DNA of 27,114 bases from Bacillota bacterium (lineage in GTDB: Bacteria; Bacillota; Clostridia; Acetivibrionales; DSM-1351), in NCBI GenBank assembly GCA_023391425.1, contig JAEWAX010000030.1, positions 1 to 27,114 of the forward strand, given 5' to 3'. Of this stretch, positions 1-6,214 are shown piece by piece. A program made the translations under genes and the position numbers. Within the stretch, counting starts at the first letter, position 1. Every line of letters starts with the position of its first letter. Under the pieces are notes generated by a model. That model saw nothing but the letters and a program-made list of their open reading frames with translations. It was not told where the DNA came from and ran no database searches.

Positions 1-20
1 GTAAAATATGAAATTTTTAA

Positions 21-49
21 TTGACATCCACTAAAGTAGGTCTTATAAT
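21..49 (+). promoter_or_regulatory. Consensus sigma-A-type promoter of the first operon
   Basis: TTGACA at 21-26 and TATAAT at 44-49 are both perfect hexamers separated by exactly 17 bp. Transcription would start near 56, leaving an untranslated leader of about 120 nt before the first gene. No other convincing promoter was seen before 3922, so this one probably drives the AhpD-like, SDR and ABC transporter genes together. No operator is obvious around it. Confidence 0.8.
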
Positions 50-175
50 ATAAAACATATTAAACCTATATAAATACTATTATATAAATTTAAAATGTAA
101 TAGTATATTTTATAGGATTAAATTTTATCTAATAACATACTAAACATATATACTTAGTTGAAAAGGATGGATTAT

Positions 176-700
176 ATGACACGTATACAACCAGTGGACT
201 ATTCTAATGCAAGCAATGCAGTAAAACAACAATTCGACGACCAAATTAGAAAAAATGGCAGAATTACGAATATGAAAAAAACACTGCTTCATTCACTACC
301 AGCTTTTCATGCACTTATGGAGTGGTACCCCTTAAGGGATTCTGTTCATGAATTTATTGGTGATAAGGGTGTTAACATCTTTTGTTATGCTATATCATCT
401 CAGAACAGCTGCCTGATTTGTTCTACTTTCTTTAGAAAAATTTTAATTGATGCAGGAGAAGACCCTGATAATCCAGTGCTTTCTGAAAAAGAACAACTAC
501 TAATTGAATTTGGAAAGCACTGCGTTACAGACGCTTCAGAAATAGATGATGAGTTTTTTCTCAAACTCAATAAATTTTTTAATAATGAGCAGATTGTGCT
601 ATTGACAGCTTTTGCAGGATTAATGATTGCAACAAATTTAATAAATAACGTATTACAGGTTGATTTGGATGAATATCTTGAGAGCTATGCGAGGAGGTAA
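176..700 (+). CDS. AhpD/carboxymuconolactone decarboxylase-like protein
   Basis: A 174-aa cytosolic, mainly helical protein with the look of the AhpD/CMD superfamily. Residues 70-90 hold a CxxC pair (C79, C82) at the position of the AhpD redox motif. The His that normally follows four residues after the second Cys (CxxCxxxH) is Phe86 here, so peroxidase-type chemistry as in true AhpD is doubtful. The reading frame is open from a TTG at 158, but ATG 176 is preferred because AAAGG (162-166) lies 9 nt upstream of it; ATG 167 is a less well spaced alternative. The stop codon follows an embedded AGGAGG that serves the next gene, so the two genes are tightly coupled. The substrate is unknown. The SDR and amino-acid importer downstream suggest a role in metabolising an imported compound, which is inference. 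Confidence 0.7.
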   Translation: MTRIQPVDYSNASNAVKQQFDDQIRKNGRITNMKKTLLHSLPAFHALMEWYPLRDSVHEFIGDKGVNIFCYAISSQNSCLICSTFFRKILIDAGEDPDNPVLSEKEQLLIEFGKHCVTDASEIDDEFFLKLNKFFNNEQIVLLTAFAGLMIATNLINNVLQVDLDEYLESYARR

Positions 701-705
701 TAATA

Positions 706-1509
706 ATGGGACAGTTTAATGGTAAAACAATTTTTATAACCGGTGCAGCAAAAGGACAGGGAAGAGCCGTTGCACTGGCATTTGCAAAAGAAGGAGCTAA
801 TATTATAGGTTTTGACCTTGGCAGAAAAATAAATTATCCAGCATATAATAACAGTTCATTCGATGATTTGGATAAGCTTAAACGTGATATAGAGGAACTT
901 GGTTCAAAGGCAATAGTATTTTCGGGTGATGTACGTAATGCACATGATATTGAAAGTGCAGTAAAGGTTGGTGTCCAAACCTTTGGAACAATTGATGTTC
1001 TTTTTAATAATGCAGGAATATGCGTATATGGATTATCACATGAACTGACAGAAGAAGAGTGGGACTCCATGATCGATATTAATCTTAAAGGAGCTTGGCT
1101 AGCAGCAAAATACGTGATACCACATATGATTAGTCAAAAAAAAGGTGTCATTATAAACAATTCTTCAATAGCAGGCTTACGCGGCATGAATCGATTATCT
1201 CACTATGCAGCCTCAAAATGGGCCTTAGTCGGACTGACAAAATCTTTAGCTTTGGAACTTGCCCCTTATAATGTGAGGGTAATAAGTATTCACCCAACAG
1301 GTGTAAATACTCCAATGAACGATGGACTTGCTTTTCTTGAAGGTACCACTACTCAGGAAATTGCAGAACGTTCAGCAGGTAATCTATTACCTGTACCATG
1401 GATAGAGCCTGAAGATGTAGCAGAAGCTGTGCTTTTCCTTTCGAGTGATAAATCACGTTTCGTAACAGGAAGCCAATACGTACTTGATGCGGGACTTTTA
1501 ACAAGGTAA
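706..1509 (+). CDS. SDR-family oxidoreductase, mycofactocin-coupled-like subgroup
   Basis: A 267-aa classical short-chain dehydrogenase. It has the glycine-rich nucleotide motif TGAAKGQG (12-19), an acidic residue after beta-2 (D37, favouring NAD over NADP), NNAG (101-104), and the catalytic Ser154, Tyr167 and Lys171 in the usual spacing. The extended segment after beta-2 (about 39-62), the 'TGAAKGQGR' opening and the 'HPTGVNTPM' segment (196-204) resemble carveol-dehydrogenase/mycofactocin-coupled SDRs, in which the cofactor is held tightly; this is judged by eye. The start ATG 706 has GAGGAGGT (691-698) 7 nt upstream, inside the end of the previous gene. It probably oxidises or reduces an alcohol or carbonyl compound handled by the operon. 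The substrate cannot be read from the sequence. Confidence 0.88.
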   Translation: MGQFNGKTIFITGAAKGQGRAVALAFAKEGANIIGFDLGRKINYPAYNNSSFDDLDKLKRDIEELGSKAIVFSGDVRNAHDIESAVKVGVQTFGTIDVLFNNAGICVYGLSHELTEEEWDSMIDINLKGAWLAAKYVIPHMISQKKGVIINNSSIAGLRGMNRLSHYAASKWALVGLTKSLALELAPYNVRVISIHPTGVNTPMNDGLAFLEGTTTQEIAERSAGNLLPVPWIEPEDVAEAVLFLSSDKSRFVTGSQYVLDAGLLTR

Positions 1510-1544
1510 CACAAACAATTAGCATATATTAGGGGGATTTTAAT

Positions 1545-2423
1545 ATGAAGAAATTGACTTTATTAGCTATTACATTTATGATGTTTGCTCTATTGCTTAC
1601 TGCATGTGGACAGACTGCAGTAACCGAAACATCTACATCAGATAAGGCAACCGCAACAACTGAACCTTCTGTATTGGCAGAGACATCCACAGCTGCCGAA
1701 ACATCTGCAACAGGAACACAAGTCATTAAAGTCGGCACAATGGGTACTTATGAACCTTTTACTTATGTTGATGCCAATAATAAGCTTACCGGTTATGACA
1801 TCGAAGTATTGCGTCTTATTGAACAGACTGATCCAAGCCTAAAATTTGAATTTGTTACTGGACCGTGGGATTCACTATTTCCTGGATTAGATGCAGACAA
1901 GTTTCAGTTACTGGCTAATCAGATTACCAGTAATCCAGATCGTGAAGCAAAGTACCTATTGACTGATAATACGTACGCTCTATGCGTTAGTCAATTGATT
2001 GTTAAAAAAGGCCGTACTGATATTAAATCTCTTAATGATTTAAAAGGGAAGAAAATAGGTACAACTGTTGGTGATTCGTTTACACGAGTTCTTGAAGACT
2101 GGAACAATAAAAATGGCAAAATTCTAAACATAGTTTATTATGAAGAAGATATCACAACCTTGCTGCAGGACGTAGTAAATGGTCGTATTGATGCAACCTT
2201 AAACGATCCCATCATGGCAGTTGCAAAAGCAAAAGCACAGAATTTAGAAGTGGAGCCAGTTGGCGAACGTGTTTCGGCAGATCCAACACACTTTATTATT
2301 AAAAAAGATGTAGTTGGTGAAGGAATCAAGAAGAAGGTCGATGCTGCTCTTTTGAAACTCAAAGAAGATGGTTCTCTTAGTAAGCTGTCTATTGAGTGGT
2401 TCGGTGCAGATTATTCAAAATAA
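1545..2423 (+). CDS. Amino-acid ABC transporter substrate-binding lipoprotein
   Basis: A 292-aa extracellular solute-binding protein of family 3 (SBP_bac_3). Residues 1-20 form a lipoprotein signal peptide ending in the lipobox LTAC, with lipidated Cys21. A Thr/Ser/Ala-rich tether follows to about residue 60, and then a two-lobed binding domain. The stretch 'YEPFTYVDANNKLTGYDIEV' matches the family's ligand-lobe start, and 'LKGKKIGTTVGDSF' marks the second lobe. The sequence style resembles cystine or polar amino-acid binders, but ligand identity is not certain. AGGGGGA precedes the ATG. The permease and ATPase follow directly, so this gene provides the specificity of a complete importer, anchored to the outer face of the membrane. 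Confidence 0.92.
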   Translation: MKKLTLLAITFMMFALLLTACGQTAVTETSTSDKATATTEPSVLAETSTAAETSATGTQVIKVGTMGTYEPFTYVDANNKLTGYDIEVLRLIEQTDPSLKFEFVTGPWDSLFPGLDADKFQLLANQITSNPDREAKYLLTDNTYALCVSQLIVKKGRTDIKSLNDLKGKKIGTTVGDSFTRVLEDWNNKNGKILNIVYYEEDITTLLQDVVNGRIDATLNDPIMAVAKAKAQNLEVEPVGERVSADPTHFIIKKDVVGEGIKKKVDAALLKLKEDGSLSKLSIEWFGADYSK

Positions 2424-2450
2424 TATAAATTAAGTGTGGGGATGATATTT

Positions 2451-3176
2451 ATGCAGGCAAATGAATTACTAGATTTTGGGTATATGATACAATTGATACC
2501 GCATGTAGCTGCTGGAATACCTATTTCGCTCTCTATTGCCTGTGTTGCGTTCTTGTTTGGTATCTTATTGGGATTTGCAGTAGCAATCGTTAAAATCTAT
2601 AAAGTACCAGTTGCTTTGCAAATATCACAGGTTTATGTTTCATTTATGCGTGGTACACCGCTGTTGGTGCAGATTTTTCTCTCATACTATGGACTTCCGT
2701 TGGTACTGCGTTACCTAAGCAATATCTATGGTTGGAATATTGATATTTCATCAATTCAAGCAATCACATTTATGTATGTTTCCTTTTCTCTTAATGTGGG
2801 AGCATATCTCTCTGAAACAATACGTGCTGCAATACTTTCAGTCAGCAAGGGTCAGATAGAAGCCGCAGAAGCTTTGGGTATGACCACTCCACAAGCACTA
2901 CGTCGAATAATTATTCCGCAGGCGGCGGTAGTAGCTATCCCCAATATGGGCAATTCATTTATTGCATTGCTTAAGGATACGTCACTAGCCTTTGCCGCAT
3001 CAGTGCCAGAGATTATTGGACAGGCAAAGATTGCCGCAGCACGGTCCTCTAAATTCTTTGAGGCATATATTATAGCGGCAATCATGTACTGGTTGATTTG
3101 TATAATCTTTGAGCGCTTGATAAATATAGCAGAAAGGCGACTACGACGTCATGAGCGAGGTGTCAACAATGGTTGA
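2451..3176 (+). CDS. Amino-acid ABC transporter permease (HisM/GlnP type)
   Basis: An integral membrane permease of the His/Glu/Gln/Arg/opine family, about 241 aa. About five hydrophobic segments are visible. 'MRGTPLLVQIFLSYYGLP' is the typical family signature in the first half. The EAA loop that contacts the ATPase reads 'EAAEALGMTTPQALRRIIIPQA'. The frame is open from a GTG at 2436, but ATG 2451 is preferred because GGGGA (2438-2442) then lies 8 nt upstream. Its last codons overlap the start of the ATPase gene, which indicates translational coupling. It forms the membrane channel of the importer encoded by this operon. Confidence 0.92.
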   Translation: MQANELLDFGYMIQLIPHVAAGIPISLSIACVAFLFGILLGFAVAIVKIYKVPVALQISQVYVSFMRGTPLLVQIFLSYYGLPLVLRYLSNIYGWNIDISSIQAITFMYVSFSLNVGAYLSETIRAAILSVSKGQIEAAEALGMTTPQALRRIIIPQAAVVAIPNMGNSFIALLKDTSLAFAASVPEIIGQAKIAAARSSKFFEAYIIAAIMYWLICIIFERLINIAERRLRRHERGVNNG

Positions 3177-3921
3177 AATTCGAAATTTGCATAAAGCTTT
3201 TGGAAGTAACAAGGTATTAAAGGGCATTGACTTAGATGTTGCACAAGGCAGTGTGATGGCAGTTTTGGGCCCTAGTGGGTCGGGAAAATCTACACTTTTA
3301 CGTTGCATCAATTTGTTGGAGCATCCGCAGAGAGGAACACTGAAAGTTGGAGATTTACAAATAGATTACCACCGAGTTCATAAAAAAGAGATATTGGAAG
3401 TTCGAAAAAATACAGCAATGGTGTTTCAAGGGTACAATCTTTTTGCACACAAAACAGCTCTAGAAAATATTACGGAAGGGCTAATTGTTGTAAAAAAAAT
3501 GAGCAAGAAGGATGCTGAGAAAGAGGCTTGGAGCTATTTGGAAAAGGTTGGTTTGAGTGAAAAAGCATCACATTTTCCTGTTCAACTTTCGGGTGGACAA
3601 CAACAGCGTATTGCAATAGCACGAGCACTTGCGATGAAGCCAGATGTAATACTGTTTGATGAGCCAACTAGTGCACTTGATCCTGAACTGGTTCAAGAAG
3701 TATTGGGTGTAATGAAGAATGTGGCAAAAGAGGGCATTACGATGATTGTCGTTACTCACGAAATCAGCTTTGCACGTGATGTAGCGACAGATGTTGTCTT
3801 TATGGATCAGGGAATTATTATTGAACGTGCACCCTCGGATGAGTTTTTTAGAAACCCGAGGGAGGAAAGAACAAAACAGTTTTTACTACAAATCACACCA
3901 GAATACAGCTATGTGATTTAA
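3169..3921 (+). CDS. Amino-acid ABC transporter ATP-binding protein
   Basis: Cytoplasmic ATPase subunit of about 250 aa with all canonical motifs in order: Walker A GPSGSGKST, Q-loop 'MVFQGYNLFAHKT', signature LSGGQQQR, Walker B 'VILFDEPTSALDP' and the switch His in VVTHE. It is closest in style to GlnQ/TcyN-type polar amino-acid transporters. The frame is open from ATG 3151, but ATG 3169 has a strong Shine-Dalgarno sequence, GAGGTG (3157-3162), 6 nt upstream and overlaps the permease stop codon by 8 nt. It is therefore preferred; ATG 3151 would add six residues (MSEVST). This is the last gene of the first operon. No clear terminator is visible in the short gap before the next promoter element. 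Confidence 0.93.
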   Translation: MVEIRNLHKAFGSNKVLKGIDLDVAQGSVMAVLGPSGSGKSTLLRCINLLEHPQRGTLKVGDLQIDYHRVHKKEILEVRKNTAMVFQGYNLFAHKTALENITEGLIVVKKMSKKDAEKEAWSYLEKVGLSEKASHFPVQLSGGQQQRIAIARALAMKPDVILFDEPTSALDPELVQEVLGVMKNVAKEGITMIVVTHEISFARDVATDVVFMDQGIIIERAPSDEFFRNPREERTKQFLLQITPEYSYVI

Positions 3922-3928
3922 AAGATAA

Positions 3929-3962
3929 TCTCCATAATATCTTCACATATACATGCTACTAT
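3929..3962 (+). promoter_or_regulatory. Two-component regulator box and promoter, copy 1 (before DUF2318 gene)
   Basis: Two 11-bp half-sites lie head to tail: TCTCCATAATA (3929-3939) and TCTTCACATAT (3940-3950). A -10-like hexamer TACTAT (3957-3962) starts after exactly 6 nt. There is no separate -35 hexamer; the second half-site occupies its place. The same arrangement recurs at 4637-4670 and 10835-10868. An 11-bp direct repeat adjoining the -10 is typical of sites activated by OmpR/PhoB-family regulators, one of which is encoded at 8730. That this protein binds here is inference. Confidence 0.75.
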
Positions 3963-3993
3963 AAACTTAAAATTTTACGTAGATGGAGGAGAC

Positions 3994-4524
3994 ATGAGTA
4001 ATAATCAAAAAAGAAAAAAGGCAGATAATTCAAACAAATCTAAAAAGAGTGTAGCAATTATTGCAAGTGCGGTTTTTGTTTTAATTGTAGCAATATTTAT
4101 AATTAAAGGAAGTTTAGTAAGTGGAACTCAAACGGCAACTCAGACATCAGCTAGTGGTACAGATTTGGTGATACCAATAAGCGAAGTCTCTGAGACAGCA
4201 AAATTTTATCCATATTCTGTTGATGGTACAAAGATGGAAGTTGTTGCATTAAAAGCTAGTGACGGAACCATAAGGACAGCATTAAACACCTGTCAAGTTT
4301 GCTACGACTCTGGTAGAGGTTACTACGTACAGGAAGGCGATGTACTCGTATGCCAAAACTGTGGAAATAGATTTCAGGCAGATCAGGTAGAAAAAATCAA
4401 AGGTGGTTGTAATCCAGTACCAATCATGAAAGAAAATAAGACAGTTGATGGAACCAACATTACAATTTCAAAGGACTTCTTTGCTCAGAATGAGGGTTTA
4501 TTTTCAAATTGGAAAACTAAATAA
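3994..4524 (+). CDS. Membrane-anchored DUF2318 Cys-motif protein
   Basis: A 176-aa protein with a basic N-terminus, one membrane segment (about 18-38) and a Thr/Ser-rich linker. An extracytoplasmic DUF2318-type domain spans about 60-170. Its core holds two CxxC pairs (C100/C103 and C120/C123) and a further Cys in GGCNP (C139), suggesting metal binding or a redox centre. DUF2318 domains commonly occur next to metal-transport membrane proteins, and here the HMA-SafE fusion and CopA follow. The ATG has GGAGGAGA just upstream. The gene has its own regulatory box and a terminator after it, so it is a single-gene unit co-regulated with the copper operon. Its biochemical activity is unknown; periplasm-side copper binding or delivery is inferred from context. 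Confidence 0.8.
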   Translation: MSNNQKRKKADNSNKSKKSVAIIASAVFVLIVAIFIIKGSLVSGTQTATQTSASGTDLVIPISEVSETAKFYPYSVDGTKMEVVALKASDGTIRTALNTCQVCYDSGRGYYVQEGDVLVCQNCGNRFQADQVEKIKGGCNPVPIMKENKTVDGTNITISKDFFAQNEGLFSNWKTK

Positions 4525-4540
4525 CTTAATGTAAATATAT

Positions 4541-4575
4541 AAAAGTGGAATAGTTTATGCTATCCCACTTTTTTT
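4541..4575 (+). terminator. Rho-independent terminator after the DUF2318 gene
   Basis: AAGTGG and ATAG (with one A/C mismatch between them) pair with CTAT and CCACTT around a 6-nt loop, followed by a run of seven T. It lies 16 nt after the stop codon and separates this gene from the copper operon. Confidence 0.85.
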
Positions 4576-4636
4576 CGACCAGCATGGGCATACTCAGCCA
4601 AACATGCAATAATACAGTTTTAATGACAAATTATAT

Positions 4637-4670
4637 CCTCCATAAAATCTTCACATTTACCTGTTAAGAT
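4637..4670 (+). promoter_or_regulatory. Two-component regulator box and promoter, copy 2 (before copper operon)
   Basis: Half-sites CCTCCATAAAA (4637-4647) and TCTTCACATTT (4648-4658) are followed after 6 nt by TAAGAT (4665-4670). The leader further shares TAAACTTAAAA with copy 1 (3962-3972 versus 4680-4690, displaced by 10 bp). The two promoter regions may therefore descend from a duplication. It should drive the HMA-SafE, copA, regulator and kinase genes, making the two-component system autoregulated. Confidence 0.75.
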
Positions 4671-4714
4671 TAAGGCAGTTAAACTTAAAAGTTACTAATT
4701 GAAGGAGAGAGAAT

Positions 4715-6172
4715 ATGGAACAAAATATAATTCGTAAGATTCTTCAAATAGAAGGAATGACCTGTACTGGCTGTGAAACAAGGATAGAAAACACTCTAAA
4801 AAAACTTGAAGGTATAATAGATGTTAAAGCAATCTACAGCAGTTCCAATGTATATGTCACTTATGATCTGAATTTAATAAATTTGAATAAAATAATAGAG
4901 TCAGTAGAAAAATTGGATTATAGGGTAAAAAATAAACCAGAGGCTAAGCAAAGTAGTAATAGTCCAAATAAAAAATTTCATTCAAAGTCAGATCAAATGG
5001 GAGTTGGTCAGCTTGCAGGAATAGCTGTAATTATATTTGCACTGTATATGATTATCAAAAATACAGTGGGATTCAATTTTATACCACAAGTAGATCAGTC
5101 GATGGGCTATGGCATTTTGTTTTTTATAGGATTGCTAACATCTCTTCATTGTGTTGCAATGTGTGGAGGAATTAATCTATCGGTTTGTACTAAATATACA
5201 GTAAGTACCAGAGAGTCAAAGTTTGGCACACTTAAACCAAGTGTATTATACAATATGGGACGAGTTATATCATATACAGTTGTTGGAGGTATAGTCGGTG
5301 CAATTGGTTCAGTAGTTAGCTTCTCTGGTACAGCCAAAGGGATTGTAGCAATTGCTTCAGGTGTTTTTATGGTTATCATGGGATTAAATATGCTGAATAT
5401 TTTTCCTGGACTCCGAAAGATTAATCCTAGAATGCCAAAAATATTTACTAGGAAGGTACATTCGAATAGTGGACAACACGGACCACTATATGTAGGCTTA
5501 CTTAATGGGTTAATGCCTTGCGGACCATTACAGGCTATGCAGCTATATGCATTAGGGACAGGAAGTATGTGGGCCGGTGCACTTTCAATGTTTTTATTCA
5601 GCCTTGGAACAGTACCTTTAATGTTTGGTTTTGGAGCAGTAAGCTCATTCTTAAGCGGTAAATTTACTCATAAGATGATGAAGGTAAGTGCAGTACTGGT
5701 CATGGTACTTGGAGTTATAATGTTAAGCAGAGGTATGGCACTTTCAGGCTTTAATACCAATATAGCACTCGGTGCTTCATCTGATTCAAGCCAAATTGCA
5801 AAAGTTAAAGGAAATGTTCAGGTAGTAACGACAGTTTTAGAGTCGGGAAGCTACTCTCCAATAATTGTGCAGAAAGGGATTCCGGTTAGATGGACAATTA
5901 GTTCAACTGCAGGGGAGTTAAATGGCTGTAACAACAAAATTAACATACCTGAATATAACATTCAAAAAAAGTTAGAAGCAGGGGATACGGTTATTGAGTT
6001 TACACCTGATAAAGTGGGTAATTATATATATACATGCTGGATGGGGATGATTAGCAGTAATATTAAAGTTGTTGATGACGTCACCAAAGTAACTGGAAAT
6101 GATCTTCCAGCAACAGATAAGTCAAGCAATCAAGGAGCTTTAGGAAGTAGTGGGGGTTGCTGTGGAGGCTAA
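4715..6172 (+). CDS. HMA-SafE-cupredoxin fusion, copper-handling membrane protein
   Basis: A 485-aa three-part protein. Residues 6-72 are a heavy-metal-associated domain with GMTCTGC (14-20; C17 and C20 bind Cu+). Residues about 99-340 form a sulfite-exporter TauE/SafE-like (UreH-type) membrane region with about seven helices and conserved Cys/Pro features: 'SLHCVAMCGG' (143-152) and 'GLMPCGP' (265-271). Residues about 366-454 form a cupredoxin-like domain with candidate Cu ligands C405, C441, M443 and M445 (the CWMGM segment). The C-terminus ends in a Cys-rich GGCCGG tail. The start ATG follows GAAGGAGAGA. It is probably a copper transporter or chaperone that moves Cu+ between the membrane face and its own cupredoxin domain. 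The direction of transport cannot be read. It leads the copper operon and is 42 nt from copA. Confidence 0.85.
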   Translation: MEQNIIRKILQIEGMTCTGCETRIENTLKKLEGIIDVKAIYSSSNVYVTYDLNLINLNKIIESVEKLDYRVKNKPEAKQSSNSPNKKFHSKSDQMGVGQLAGIAVIIFALYMIIKNTVGFNFIPQVDQSMGYGILFFIGLLTSLHCVAMCGGINLSVCTKYTVSTRESKFGTLKPSVLYNMGRVISYTVVGGIVGAIGSVVSFSGTAKGIVAIASGVFMVIMGLNMLNIFPGLRKINPRMPKIFTRKVHSNSGQHGPLYVGLLNGLMPCGPLQAMQLYALGTGSMWAGALSMFLFSLGTVPLMFGFGAVSSFLSGKFTHKMMKVSAVLVMVLGVIMLSRGMALSGFNTNIALGASSDSSQIAKVKGNVQVVTTVLESGSYSPIIVQKGIPVRWTISSTAGELNGCNNKINIPEYNIQKKLEAGDTVIEFTPDKVGNYIYTCWMGMISSNIKVVDDVTKVTGNDLPATDKSSNQGALGSSGGCCGG

Positions 6173-6214
6173 AATAAACTAAATATATATTATTAACTAA
6201 AGGAAGTGGTATAA

